Shown here piece after piece: positions 10,176-19,612 of a DNA stretch of 64,000 bases. The notes beneath the pieces were generated by a model, which ran no database searches, was not told the origin of the DNA, and was given only the letters and a program-made list of their open reading frames with translations. The stretch is from JBFGFX01 sp965232455 (GTDB taxonomy: Bacteria > Pseudomonadota > Gammaproteobacteria > Steroidobacterales > Woeseiaceae): contig OZ246981.1 of the NCBI GenBank assembly GCA_965232455.1, positions 124,001 to 188,000 on the forward strand, in the 5' to 3' direction. The stretch's first letter is position 1. Each line of letters starts with the position of its first letter. A program made the position numbers and the translations under genes.

Positions 10176-13100
10176 ATGAACCGTAAGCAACGCACGGCCG
10201 CGCTACACGCGGCACTCGAAGAACGTATTCTCGTCCTGGACGGCGCGATGGGTACGATGATCCAGAGTTTCGGGCTCAGCGAAGAAGACTATCGCGGCGA
10301 CCGTTTCTCGACATGGGAACGTGACGTGAAAGGCAACAACGACCTGCTGACGATTACGCGCCCGCAGGTCATCCGGGACATACACCGTCAGTTCCTGGCC
10401 GCCGGTGCGGACATCATCGAGACGAACACGTTCAATGCCAACGCGCCGTCCATGGCTGACTACGGCATGGAATCGCTCGTGGGCGAACTCAACCTGTCCG
10501 CGGCGCGGCTCGCGAGAGAATGCGCGGACGAATTTGCTGCCGGCAGCGATGGGCCGCGTTTTGTCGCGGGCGTGCTTGGCCCGACCAACCGTACCGCGTC
10601 GATTTCGCCGGACGTCAACGACCCCGGCTTCCGCAACATCCGCTTCAAGGAGCTTGCGGAGACCTACGGCCAGGCGGCGGCCGCCTTGATCGAGGGCGGC
10701 GTCGATTTCCTCATGGTAGAGACCATCTTCGATACGCTCAACGCCAAGGCGGCTATTTTTGCGCTGCGGCGCACGTTCGCGGAACTGGGCTTCAGCCTGC
10801 CCGTGATGATATCCGGAACCATCACGGACGCGTCCGGCCGAACCTTGTCGGGCCAGACGACGGAAGCCTTCTGGAACTCGGTCCGGCACGCCGAGCCGTT
10901 CATGGTCGGTCTGAACTGCGCGCTGGGCGCAGAGGACCTGCGACCCTACGTTGCCGAGTTGGCGCGCGTCGCCGACACCCGTGTCAGCGCGCATCCCAAT
11001 GCGGGCTTGCCCAACGAGTTCGGCGAGTACGACGAATCGCCCGAGGCCATGGCCGGGGTCGTTGGTGAGTTCGCCGAAAGCGGCCTGGTCAACCTGGTGG
11101 GCGGTTGCTGCGGCACGACGCCCGATCACATCCGCGCCCTGCGGGCCGCCGTGGCTGCCACGAGCCCGCGCCGCGTGCCCGAGATCCCGGTGCGTTGTCG
11201 GCTGTCCGGCCTCGAGCCGCTGAACATCGGTCCGGACGATCTTTTCGTGAACGTCGGCGAGCGTTGCAACGTTACCGGATCCGCGATTTTCCGACGACTC
11301 ATCGAGAATGACGACTACGTCGAAGCGGTAAAAGTCGCGAGTCAGCAGGTCCAAAACGGTGCACAAATCGTCGACGTCAACATGGACGAGGGAATGCTCG
11401 AGTCCGAACAGGCGATGATCACCTACCTGAACCTCATCGCGTCCGAGCCGGACGTTGCACGCGTGCCCGTCATGATCGATTCCTCGAAGTGGTCCATTAT
11501 CGAGGCGGGCCTGCAATGCGTGCAGGGCAAGGCTGTCGTCAATTCGATCAGCCTGAAAGAAGGTGAGGATGCGTTCGTCGAGCAGGCGCGATTGGTGCGA
11601 GACTACGGCGCAGCCGTCGTCGTCATGGCGTTTGACGAAGAGGGGCAGGCCGACAGCGTCGTACGCAAAGTCGAGATCTGCCGGCGCTCGTACCGAATCC
11701 TGACGGAGCAGGTCGGTTTCGATCCCGCCGACATCATTTTCGATCCGAACATATTCGCCGTTGCGACGGGCATCGACGAGCACGCAAGTTACGGTTTGGA
11801 TTTTATCGAAGCGACGCGTCAAATCAAGGCGGAGTTGCCGCACGCACTGGTCAGCGGCGGCGTCAGCAACGTCTCGTTTTCGTTTCGCGGCAACAATCTC
11901 GTGCGCGAGGCGATACATTCCGTGTTCCTCTTCCATACCATACGGGCGGGCATGGACATGGGCATCGTCAATGCGGGCCAGCTGGCGATTTACGAGGACC
12001 TGCCCGCCGAGCTCAAATCGGCGGTCGAGGACGTCGTACTGAATCGGAACGCGGACGCCACCGAACGCCTGCTCGACGTTGCCGAGCGATTCAAGGGCCA
12101 GGGCGGCGCGGCGAAACGCGAGACAAGCGATCTTGCCTGGCGCGACCTACCCGTCGAAAAACGCCTGGAGCACGCGCTGGTGAAGGGCATCGACGAGTTC
12201 GTCGTTGAAGACGCCGAAGAGGCGCGGGTTGCGGCGGAACGGCCGCTCGACGTCATCGAAGGTCCGTTGATGGCCGGTATGAACGTGGTAGGCGACCTGT
12301 TTGGCGAGGGCAAGATGTTTCTGCCGCAGGTCGTCAAGTCGGCCCGGGTCATGAAAAAAGCGGTCGCTCATCTCGTGCCGTTCATCGACGCCGAAAAAGA
12401 CGGGAAGGCCGAATCCAACGGCAAAATCGTCATGGCGACGGTAAAGGGAGACGTGCACGACATCGGCAAGAATATTGTCGGCGTCGTCCTTCAGTGCAAC
12501 AACTTCGAGGTGATCGATCTTGGCGTCATGGTCTCGTGCGAGAAAATTCTCGAAGCCGCGAGACGCGAGGGTGCGCAAATCATCGGTTTGTCCGGCCTGA
12601 TCACCCCGTCGCTCGACGAGATGGTCAACGTCGCCAGCGAAATGCAGAGACTGAATTTCGAGCTGCCGTTGTTGATCGGCGGGGCGACTACGTCACCGGC
12701 GCACACCGCCGTAAAGATCGAGCCGAACTACGAAGGACCCGTCATCTACGTCAAAGACGCGTCGCGTTCCGTCGGGGTTGCGCAGGCCTTGGTGCAGGAG
12801 TCGACGCGCGCGACGCTGGTCGAGAAGGTCAGGAAGGACAACGCGCGACGTCGCGAGCGGCACGCGTCGAAAAACCGGCTTGCGCCGCAGCTGAGCCTGC
12901 AACAGGCTCGCGCCAATCGGGCGAAAATCGACTGGGCCGGCTACACGCCGCCGACGCCGGCGTTTACCGGCACCCGCGTATTCGACGATATCGATCTCCA
13001 GGCGTTGACCGATTACATTGACTGGATGCCGTTCTTCAACGCCTGGGAGTTTCACGGCAAGTATCCCGACATCCTCAGCGATCCGGTGATCGGTGAAGAG

Positions 13101-13889
13101 ACCAGCAAACTCATGGCTGACGCCACGGCGATGCTGGAGCGAATCATCGACGAAAAGTGGTTGCGTGCAAACGCGGTTGCCGGGCTGTTTCCGGCGAATA
13201 GCGTCGGTGACGACGATATTCAATTGTTCACGGATGCGAGTCGTGACAGCGAGCTTCAGCGTCTGCACCATTTGCGGCAGCAACGCCACAAACCGGACGG
13301 GCAGGCTCACCTGTGCCTTGCCGATTTCGTGGCGCCGGCCGATAGCGGGATTGAAGACTATATCGGGGCGTTTGCCGTGTCCGCCGGGCACGGGATCGAC
13401 GAACACCTGCGGCGTTTCGAGGCGGCGCACGACGACTACAGCAGCATCATGCTGAAGGCGATTGCGGATCGGCTGGCCGAGGCAACGGCGGAGTACCTGC
13501 ACGCGCGGGTGCGTAAAGATTTGTGGGGATATGCCGGCGACGAATGCCTGTCCAACGATGAACTCATTGCGGAACGTTATCGCGGCATCCGGCCCGCACC
13601 CGGGTACCCGGCGTGTCCGGATCACACGGAGAAAGCGCTGCTGTGGGATCTGCTCGACGTCACGAACTCGATCGGCGTCAGCCTGACGGAATCCTATGCG
13701 ATGGTTCCAACCGCCGCGGTCAGCGGTTTTTACTATTCCCATCCCGAGGCGCGCTATTTTTCCGTCGGCAACGTCGGCCGGGACCAGATCGAATCCTATG
13801 CGGCGCGCAAGGGACTGAGCCTGGCGGAAACCGAACGGTGGCTCGCACCGAATCTGGGTTATACGCCGGGCGCCGCCGACGCGGCCTGA
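10176..13889 (+). CDS. metH: Cobalamin-dependent methionine synthase
   Basis: A full-length four-module enzyme of 1237 residues. Modules in order: the homocysteine-binding barrel (1-330) with zinc cysteines C311 and C312 in GGCCGT; the methyl-THF/pterin barrel (about 350-640, NVGERCNVTGS); the cap and cobalamin-binding domains (about 650-900), with H761 in DVHDIGKN as lower cobalt ligand; and the AdoMet activation domain (about 910-1237, ending with RYFSVGNVGRDQ). It transfers methyl groups from methyl-THF to homocysteine and needs B12. No cobalamin or SAM riboswitch was seen ahead of it; control most likely comes from the upstream ArsR-type regulator. Confidence 0.98.
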   Translation: MNRKQRTAALHAALEERILVLDGAMGTMIQSFGLSEEDYRGDRFSTWERDVKGNNDLLTITRPQVIRDIHRQFLAAGADIIETNTFNANAPSMADYGMESLVGELNLSAARLARECADEFAAGSDGPRFVAGVLGPTNRTASISPDVNDPGFRNIRFKELAETYGQAAAALIEGGVDFLMVETIFDTLNAKAAIFALRRTFAELGFSLPVMISGTITDASGRTLSGQTTEAFWNSVRHAEPFMVGLNCALGAEDLRPYVAELARVADTRVSAHPNAGLPNEFGEYDESPEAMAGVVGEFAESGLVNLVGGCCGTTPDHIRALRAAVAATSPRRVPEIPVRCRLSGLEPLNIGPDDLFVNVGERCNVTGSAIFRRLIENDDYVEAVKVASQQVQNGAQIVDVNMDEGMLESEQAMITYLNLIASEPDVARVPVMIDSSKWSIIEAGLQCVQGKAVVNSISLKEGEDAFVEQARLVRDYGAAVVVMAFDEEGQADSVVRKVEICRRSYRILTEQVGFDPADIIFDPNIFAVATGIDEHASYGLDFIEATRQIKAELPHALVSGGVSNVSFSFRGNNLVREAIHSVFLFHTIRAGMDMGIVNAGQLAIYEDLPAELKSAVEDVVLNRNADATERLLDVAERFKGQGGAAKRETSDLAWRDLPVEKRLEHALVKGIDEFVVEDAEEARVAAERPLDVIEGPLMAGMNVVGDLFGEGKMFLPQVVKSARVMKKAVAHLVPFIDAEKDGKAESNGKIVMATVKGDVHDIGKNIVGVVLQCNNFEVIDLGVMVSCEKILEAARREGAQIIGLSGLITPSLDEMVNVASEMQRLNFELPLLIGGATTSPAHTAVKIEPNYEGPVIYVKDASRSVGVAQALVQESTRATLVEKVRKDNARRRERHASKNRLAPQLSLQQARANRAKIDWAGYTPPTPAFTGTRVFDDIDLQALTDYIDWMPFFNAWEFHGKYPDILSDPVIGEETSKLMADATAMLERIIDEKWLRANAVAGLFPANSVGDDDIQLFTDASRDSELQRLHHLRQQRHKPDGQAHLCLADFVAPADSGIEDYIGAFAVSAGHGIDEHLRRFEAAHDDYSSIMLKAIADRLAEATAEYLHARVRKDLWGYAGDECLSNDELIAERYRGIRPAPGYPACPDHTEKALLWDLLDVTNSIGVSLTESYAMVPTAAVSGFYYSHPEARYFSVGNVGRDQIESYAARKGLSLAETERWLAPNLGYTPGAADAA

Positions 13890-13907
13890 AGGGCTCTCGC
13901 CGCCGGC

Positions 13908-14453
13908 ATGACGACATGGATCTGCCTCTTTCGCGGCATCAACGTCGGCGGGAAAAACATCGTACCGATGAAGGAACTCGCGGCCGCGTTCACGGACCTG
14001 GGCTGCGAGCAAACCAGGACCTACATACAAAGCGGCAACGTCGTCTTCCGTCACGGCGACCGCTCGGCGCCTGAATTGCAGAAAACCATCGCGACCAACG
14101 TCGAAAAGAAATTCGGGTTTCGGCCGGCGACGATGCTACTGACCGTCGCCGGGCTGCGGCAGGTTGTGGAAGCCAATCCGTTTCCGGAAGCGCTCGAGAA
14201 TCCGAACACCTTACACGCCTTCTTTCTCGCGGAACCGGCACGGACGCCGGACATGGACGCGATCGAGCGGCTGAAAAGCGATACCGAGTCGGTTGTTCTT
14301 GGCGAAGCGGTGCTCTATTTACACGCGCCTGCCGGCATCGGCCGCTCGAAGTTGGCGCAACGGGTCGAGAAACTCCTGGGTGTTCCGGCCACCGCGAGAA
14401 ACTGGCGTACCGTCGACAAGCTGTTCGGGTTGGCGCGCGAAATCGATCGGTGA
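13908..14453 (+). CDS. DUF1697 family protein
   Basis: A 181-residue protein of the DUF1697 family, recognised by the start TTWICLFRGINVGGKNIVPM and the block YIQSGNVVF. It is a soluble alpha/beta protein with no signal peptide and no characterised biochemical function. It begins 18 bp after metH, but such genes are not usually linked to methionine metabolism, so the proximity may be incidental. Confidence 0.9.
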   Translation: MTTWICLFRGINVGGKNIVPMKELAAAFTDLGCEQTRTYIQSGNVVFRHGDRSAPELQKTIATNVEKKFGFRPATMLLTVAGLRQVVEANPFPEALENPNTLHAFFLAEPARTPDMDAIERLKSDTESVVLGEAVLYLHAPAGIGRSKLAQRVEKLLGVPATARNWRTVDKLFGLAREIDR

Positions 14454-14488
14454 TCTAATCGTTCCCGAGGCGCCACCGGAGTTCGCCA

Positions 14489-15502
14489 ATGCTCGAGAGA
14501 TTCGATCGATACCCCTTGACGTTCGGCCCTACGCCGATCGAGAAACTCACGCGGCTTTCCCGACACCTGGGCGGTGACGTCGACATTTATGCGAAGCGGG
14601 AAGACTGCAATTCCGGGCTCGCGTTCGGCGGCAACAAGCTTCGCAAACTCGAATACATTGTCCCGGACGCCATTGCGAGCGGGGCGGATACCCTGGTGAC
14701 TATCGGCGGAGTGCAGTCCAATCACACGCGCCAGGTTGCGGCCGTGGCCGCAAAAATCGGCATGAAATGCCGGCTGGTGCAGGAAAGCTGGGTACCGTTT
14801 CCGGACGCCGTTTACGACCGTGTCGGCAACATCCTGTTGTCGCGCGTCATGGGTGCGGACATCGAACTGGTGGACGAGGGTTTTGACATCGGTATACGCG
14901 AGAGCTGGGAACGCGCGCTGGAGGACGTGCAAGACCAGGGCGGCGTGCCGTATGCGATCCCAGCCGGCGCCTCGGTGCACAAGTTCGGCGGTCTGGGATT
15001 CGTGGGATTCGCGGAAGAGGTCCGCGCGCAGGAAGCGGAACTCGGTTTTCAATTCGACTATATCGTGGTTTGCACGGTGACCGGTTCGACCCATGCCGGC
15101 ATGGTCGTCGGTTTTGCGAAAGACGGCCGGGCGCGTAAGGTCATCGGTATCGACGCCTCCTGCACGCCGGAGCAGACCGCCGCCCAGGTCCTGAGCATCG
15201 CACAAGAAACCGCCGCGCTCGTCGAGCTGGGCCGGGACCTGACGGCCGAGGACGTGGTGCTGAAAACGGAGTATGCGTATCCGGTTTACGGCGTGCCGTC
15301 GGACGAAACCAACGCGGCGATTCGCCTCTGCGCGCGGTTGGAAGGCATGTTGACCGACCCGGTATACGAGGGAAAATCGATGCAGGGGATGATAGACCTG
15401 GTGCAAAACGGATACTTCCCACACGGTTCACGGGTGTTGTACGCGCACCTGGGCGGTGTGCCGGCCATCAACGGCTACAGTTATCTGTATCGAAACGGGT
15501 GA
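14489..15502 (+). CDS. acdS: 1-aminocyclopropane-1-carboxylate deaminase
   Basis: A PLP-dependent fold-II enzyme of 337 residues that opens the ACC ring to 2-oxobutyrate and ammonia. The residues that separate true ACC deaminases from D-cysteine desulfhydrases are all of the ACC type: PLP lysine K50 (GGNKLRKLEY), Y293-E294 (VYEGKSM) and L321 (AHLGGVPA). These equal Lys51, Tyr294, Glu295 and Leu322 of the Pseudomonas enzyme, with a constant offset of one. Length and C-terminus (NGYSYLYRNG) also match. It stands alone with no Lrp-type acdR regulator next to it. Substrate assignment comes from these residues, not from an assay. Confidence 0.93.
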   Translation: MLERFDRYPLTFGPTPIEKLTRLSRHLGGDVDIYAKREDCNSGLAFGGNKLRKLEYIVPDAIASGADTLVTIGGVQSNHTRQVAAVAAKIGMKCRLVQESWVPFPDAVYDRVGNILLSRVMGADIELVDEGFDIGIRESWERALEDVQDQGGVPYAIPAGASVHKFGGLGFVGFAEEVRAQEAELGFQFDYIVVCTVTGSTHAGMVVGFAKDGRARKVIGIDASCTPEQTAAQVLSIAQETAALVELGRDLTAEDVVLKTEYAYPVYGVPSDETNAAIRLCARLEGMLTDPVYEGKSMQGMIDLVQNGYFPHGSRVLYAHLGGVPAINGYSYLYRNG

Positions 15503-15526
15503 CAAGCAACCGCCGCTAACCGCGGC

Positions 15527-16270
15527 CTACGCGCAAACCGGACAATCCGCCCGTTTTTTGACGGCTACCCGCCGCCACTCACCCGAGAGCCCTTCGTACA
15601 AACTCAGTCTGCCCACGCCGGACGCGTTGCCGGTGATCACTTTCAGCGCCTCGGTCGCCATCATTGCGCCGGCCATGCCGGGCACCGACGCCAATACGCC
15701 GTTGCCGGCGCAGTTCTCGAGCGACTCGTCGGCGTCCGCGTACAGGCAGCGGTAGCAGGGCGAGACGCCGAAATCAGGACCGAAGACCGCAAGCTGCGCC
15801 TCGAAGCGAATTGCGGCGCCGGAGACGAGGCAACGACGCGCCGTAACGCAGGCTTCGTTGACTTGAAAGCGGGTCGTAAAATTATCCGATCCGTCCAGGA
15901 CGACGTCTGCCGAAGCGACGGCGTCCGCGAGCGCTTGATCGTCCATCCGATCCGTGACCGCCGTAAGCTGCACGTCCGGGTTGAGCCTCTTCAAGGCGGA
16001 CGCGGCGCGCCGGGCTTTGAGTTCGCCGATGTCCGCCGGGCCGTAAAGGATTTGCCGCCCGAGGTTGGTGGCGTCCACGGTGTCAAAATCGCACAACAGC
16101 AAATGCCCGACACCGCTGCTGGCGAGGTAGCTAGCGGCCGCGCAGCCGATGCCGCCGACACCGATGATCAACGCCGTGGAAGCGGCAATCGCCTGCTGGC
16201 CCCCGGCACCCACCTGCGGTAGCGCGACGTGTCTCGCTGCTCTGCCCGAAAGGGGGTCGGCGCCGTTCAT
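15527..16270 (-). CDS. moeB: ThiF/MoeB/HesA-family adenylyltransferase
   Basis: A 247-residue E1-like enzyme with the nucleotide-binding loop GVGGIGCAAASYLASSGVG, the ATP-contact block DFDTVDATNLGRQIL, DGSDNFTTRFQVNEAC and two zinc CxxC pairs (CYRC and the C-terminal CPVC). It activates the C-terminal glycine of a ubiquitin-like sulfur carrier (MoaD or ThiS). Length and motifs fit MoeB best, but ThiF cannot be excluded without the partner gene. It lies 6 bp downstream of the ppiB-like gene on the same strand. Confidence 0.85.
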   Translation of the reverse strand: MNGADPLSGRAARHVALPQVGAGGQQAIAASTALIIGVGGIGCAAASYLASSGVGHLLLCDFDTVDATNLGRQILYGPADIGELKARRAASALKRLNPDVQLTAVTDRMDDQALADAVASADVVLDGSDNFTTRFQVNEACVTARRCLVSGAAIRFEAQLAVFGPDFGVSPCYRCLYADADESLENCAGNGVLASVPGMAGAMMATEALKVITGNASGVGRLSLYEGLSGEWRRVAVKKRADCPVCA

Positions 16271-16276
16271 AAGGGT

Positions 16277-16762
16277 TCAGTCCGAGATGCGGATTTCCCG
16301 GATGGTAACCGTATCCTGGGGAACGTCCTGATGGTAGCCGTGCGAACCGGTCGCAACCTGCGCGATGCTGTCCACCACGTCCATTCCCTCCGTGACCTTT
16401 GCGAACACGGCGTAACCGAAGTCCCTCGAACCGTGGTCCAGAAAGTCATTGTCGCGGAGGTTGATGAAGAACTGCGAGGTTGCGCTGTCTACCTCGCCGG
16501 TTCGCGCCATGGCGAGGGTGCCGCGCAGGTTCTTTTCGCCGTTGTCCGCCTCGTTCTTGATCGGCGCGCGCGTTTCCTTTTCGCGCATATCGGCGGTCAT
16601 ACCGCCGCCCTGGATCATGAAGTTGGGGATGACCCGGTGAAATATCGTTTCATTGAAAAAACCGTCTTCTACGTATTGCCGGAAGTTTTCGCTCGAGATC
16701 GGAGCGGTTTCCTCGAAGAGTTCGATAGTGATATCGCCGTGATTGGTGACTATGGTAATCAT
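16277..16762 (-). CDS. ppiB: Peptidyl-prolyl cis-trans isomerase, cyclophilin type
   Basis: A 161-residue single-domain cyclophilin without a signal peptide, so cytoplasmic and of the PpiB type. Catalytic and binding residues are present: FHRVIPNFMIQGGG (with the active-site arginine), GTLAMAR, and SQFFINLRDNDFLD. It catalyses proline isomerisation during folding. It is the first gene of a two-gene unit with the MoeB-like gene (6 bp spacing). Confidence 0.93.
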   Translation of the reverse strand: MITIVTNHGDITIELFEETAPISSENFRQYVEDGFFNETIFHRVIPNFMIQGGGMTADMREKETRAPIKNEADNGEKNLRGTLAMARTGEVDSATSQFFINLRDNDFLDHGSRDFGYAVFAKVTEGMDVVDSIAQVATGSHGYHQDVPQDTVTIREIRISD

Positions 16763-16852
16763 GGGTACTAAAACGAGCCTCGTAGTGCTTAAGTCGCGGG
16801 ACTGCCTTTTACCACAAGGCCACGGTGTCTGTCGTCCGAAATCTCGGCCGGG

Positions 16853-18595
16853 TCAATAACGCCAGCTCGTAAGGTCCGCGCCGGCCGGCGCACTTTCCTG
16901 AATGCGCTGCAATATTCTCGGAACGTACATCGAGTTGTAGCGAAGCCTCGAGATTGCATTCGGGTTGTCGTGATCGCCGTTCCAGCAATGTTCCGCGCGA
17001 TCGCCGTAGTCGACGACGCCCGCGTAATACGGGTTCTCCGTGCTCTCCAGAAACGCCTCGGTCAGATAAACGGCGTTGTTCAGGTAGTAGTTGTCCATGT
17101 CGCCGACGTAGATATGCAGTTTTCCTTCGAGTTTGGGACCAAGCGTCGCCCAATCGCGCTCGAGTATGTGACGAAGATCGTAATTCTCGCGCCAGTATTC
17201 CGCGACGGACGGATCTATTTCGCCGGTTTTTTTATTCCAGGCCCGCTTCGGGTAACCGTCGTCTCCCATGGGCGAGTAGACGGCTTCCCATATATCGTAC
17301 TGGCCGCCGGACCGGCTGTTGGTGCCGAGCACCAGCTCCATGTGGTTTTCGTCTTCCATCATCACGGTAACGTGACCGAGGTAGTCGCGCCGTTCGGGGC
17401 GCGGCAAGCGGTTGAACGGACCGTCGTTGAAATAGACGTTTTTGTCCTCGTACATGTTTACGGATACGAACGCGCGAAAGTCGATCGGGTCCGGACACGC
17501 GGCGAAGGCGCCGTTGTATTGATCCGGGTAGAAAACCTGCGCCGCCATCGCTTCCCAGCCGCCGGTGGATCCGCCGTACAGAAAGCGCGACCAGGGTTCG
17601 CCCAGGCCGCGGAACGTTTCTTCGATGAACGGAATCAGCTCGTAGGTAATCGCATCGCCGTAAGGACCGAGGTTCGCGGAATTCACGGCGTAACTGTCGT
17701 CGTAGTAGGGGTTTGGGTGCTGGATCTCGATGATCAGCATCCGGGGAAAGTCGGGGCCGGTCCACGTTCGGTAAAAGTCATAGGCCTCCTGCTGCACGAC
17801 CCGGTTGTAACAGTCGAGGTCGAAACGTTCGCTGCGTTCGCATTCCAGATCGTCGGGCGGCGGGGTTTCCTGAAAACCGCCGAAGTCGGCGGGAAAATGG
17901 CCGTGGAAGATCATCAACGGGTAACGTGCTTCCGGGTGTTCGTCGAAACCCTCGGGGAGCAGCACGTGCGCGCCCAGATGCATGTCCCGCCCCCAGAACT
18001 CGCTCAGCAGATCGCTTCTAATGCGTACGTGCTTGACGTAGCGTGTGTCCTCCGGCGGCTCGATCGGTGGGATGACCCGGTCCATGACGATATTTACCGT
18101 TTCGGCCACGCCGTCGCTCAGACGCACGGTAAGCGGTTCGCTGTAGAGATTACCCGGCGCGCGCCGCCACTGCTGGCCTTCGCCGCGGTCCATCGGCAGC
18201 TTCACGGTTTTACCGTTCGCCAGTTTGAACGTCTCGTATCTGTGCAGGACCGCCTGCGCGACGTAGTCGCCGGCAGGGAGATCGGCGAGGCTGTCGTACG
18301 GGTAGCCGAACACCCCGCTGTCGATGAGCGCAGTTTGTCCCGGCGCCATTTCATCGACGTCGATGCCGAAGATCTGCGGAGCGTCGATGCCCGCGGTCAC
18401 CTGCATGCGGGGTTCCCGTTCGCCGTCCTTTGAGAGGATCAGGATAATTCGTCCGTCGATCGTTCCGTCGCCGGCCGTTTCGGTAAACGTAAGCTCGAAC
18501 GAACGGGCGGGCGTTTCGCCCGGCGAACCGCATGCGCCGAGCAGCAACACGGCGGCGACTAGAGTTATCGGGACAAACACAGGTCCTGTCGCCAT
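16853..18595 (-). CDS. Putative esterase/alpha-beta hydrolase lipoprotein
   Basis: A roughly 580-residue protein with a lipoprotein signal (LLLGAC, cysteine near residue 22), an unassigned N-terminal beta-rich region to about 190, and an esterase-D-type alpha/beta hydrolase domain. The nucleophile elbow is GGSTGG within FLYGGSTGGWEAMA, and the C-terminal DNYYLNNAVYLTEAF and HCWNGDHDNP blocks probably supply the acid and histidine. I chose the ATG at 18595, which has GGAGTG about nine bases upstream; an in-frame GTG at 18610 is the alternative. It should be membrane-anchored and act on an ester or peptide substrate in the periplasm or outside the cell. The substrate is unknown. Confidence 0.75.
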   Translation of the reverse strand: MATGPVFVPITLVAAVLLLGACGSPGETPARSFELTFTETAGDGTIDGRIILILSKDGEREPRMQVTAGIDAPQIFGIDVDEMAPGQTALIDSGVFGYPYDSLADLPAGDYVAQAVLHRYETFKLANGKTVKLPMDRGEGQQWRRAPGNLYSEPLTVRLSDGVAETVNIVMDRVIPPIEPPEDTRYVKHVRIRSDLLSEFWGRDMHLGAHVLLPEGFDEHPEARYPLMIFHGHFPADFGGFQETPPPDDLECERSERFDLDCYNRVVQQEAYDFYRTWTGPDFPRMLIIEIQHPNPYYDDSYAVNSANLGPYGDAITYELIPFIEETFRGLGEPWSRFLYGGSTGGWEAMAAQVFYPDQYNGAFAACPDPIDFRAFVSVNMYEDKNVYFNDGPFNRLPRPERRDYLGHVTVMMEDENHMELVLGTNSRSGGQYDIWEAVYSPMGDDGYPKRAWNKKTGEIDPSVAEYWRENYDLRHILERDWATLGPKLEGKLHIYVGDMDNYYLNNAVYLTEAFLESTENPYYAGVVDYGDRAEHCWNGDHDNPNAISRLRYNSMYVPRILQRIQESAPAGADLTSWRY

Positions 18596-18708
18596 CGGGT
18601 TACACTCCACTCAAGGCATTCGCGGCGGGCCGCAATGTCGTTAGAATAAGCGCATACCGGCCGAAAAGCACAAAACCGGCGGACCGAAGTGATTTTCGAG
18701 GGGAAACG

Positions 18709-19575
18709 ATGCAACGATGGGTAACAGCGATATCGCTGGCTGGGATGCTGGCCGGCTGTTCGCCGTCCGGCGAGCAGGGAGGCGCAAGGCTCAACGCGGC
18801 TTCCAGCAACGAAGAAATCGTGCGCCACATGCTCGCGATCACCGATAGTCAGCGGCAGACCGATGCGCTGGCGCGGTACTTCCCGGACCTGCAACGGAAA
18901 CGGGCCTATGCGATTCAGCGCCTGCGTCTCGAACACGGCCTCGCGTCCGACAGCCACGTCGGCTGGAAACTCGGTTGGACGCGGCTCGCCGAGCCTGCGC
19001 AGGAACTCGATCCCATCGTCGGGCACTATTTTTCGGAGCGGGTGTTCGAGGAAGGCGAGCCCGTGTCGGTTCGCTATTTCACCGAGGGCGTCTCGAATGC
19101 GGAGCCCGAGATCGTTTTTTATCTCAAGCACGACCTTCCCGGGCCGGCGGTCAGCCGGGACGAAGTCATCGCCGCCGTCGATTCCATCGGTGTCGCGATG
19201 GAGTTCGTGAACTGGCGCGCGGCCGAGCCGCGCACGCGCGAGCATGCCATTGTGGACAACGGGATCGCGTCGGGCGTCGTGCTCGGCGCGGAACGGCATG
19301 CGCTTCAGGACGTCGATTTTACGGCCGAGACAGGCCGTATCGAAGTCAACGGCCGGGAGGCCAGCGAAGGTCCCGCGACGAGCATCATGGGCGAAGATCC
19401 GCTCGCCGCGCTCGTCTGGGCGGCCAACGAGCTGCCGAAGTGGGGCATGCAGCTGAAGGCCGGCGATTTTGTGCTGTCCGGAACGGTCAGCACGACGCTT
19501 CCCGTCACCGCCGGCGATTCCGCGATCGCCAGTTTTACCGGCCTGGGCAGTGTGAGTGCCGAGTTCGTTGAGTGA
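18709..19575 (+). CDS. 2-keto-4-pentenoate hydratase-like (FAH-fold) lipoprotein
   Basis: A 288-residue protein. It starts with a lipoprotein signal (MQRWVTAISLAGMLAGCSPS, lipobox cysteine at 17) and continues as a hydratase/fumarylacetoacetase-fold domain of the MhpD type (VGWKLGWT, PEIVFYL, AMEFVNWR, LSGTVSTTLPVTAGD). Metal-binding acidic residues appear in EPEIVF and AMEFVNW. Enzymes of this fold are normally cytoplasmic, so an exported lipid-anchored form is unusual. The frame is open to 18532, but the ATG at 18709 with GAGGGG seven bases upstream is clearly better. It is divergent from the esterase gene and 37 bp ahead of the DUF819 permease. Confidence 0.72.
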   Translation: MQRWVTAISLAGMLAGCSPSGEQGGARLNAASSNEEIVRHMLAITDSQRQTDALARYFPDLQRKRAYAIQRLRLEHGLASDSHVGWKLGWTRLAEPAQELDPIVGHYFSERVFEEGEPVSVRYFTEGVSNAEPEIVFYLKHDLPGPAVSRDEVIAAVDSIGVAMEFVNWRAAEPRTREHAIVDNGIASGVVLGAERHALQDVDFTAETGRIEVNGREASEGPATSIMGEDPLAALVWAANELPKWGMQLKAGDFVLSGTVSTTLPVTAGDSAIASFTGLGSVSAEFVE

Positions 19576-19612
19576 CAGACTGACGCGCCGCCGGCGAACG
19601 GTGGGTCTTTAG

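Noticed and set aside
9266..10180. Possible SAM or cobalamin riboswitch ahead of metF or metH
   Set aside because: Gaps are only 10 and 9 bp, too short for an aptamer, and no B12-box-like sequence was seen upstream.
10203..11936. Long minus-strand open frame inside metH (577 codons)
   Set aside because: Low-complexity composition and no family resemblance; MetH domains are continuous on the plus strand.
16970..18433. Plus-strand open frame of 487 codons antisense to the esterase lipoprotein
   Set aside because: Shadow frame. The minus strand has lipobox, nucleophile elbow and a good ribosome site.
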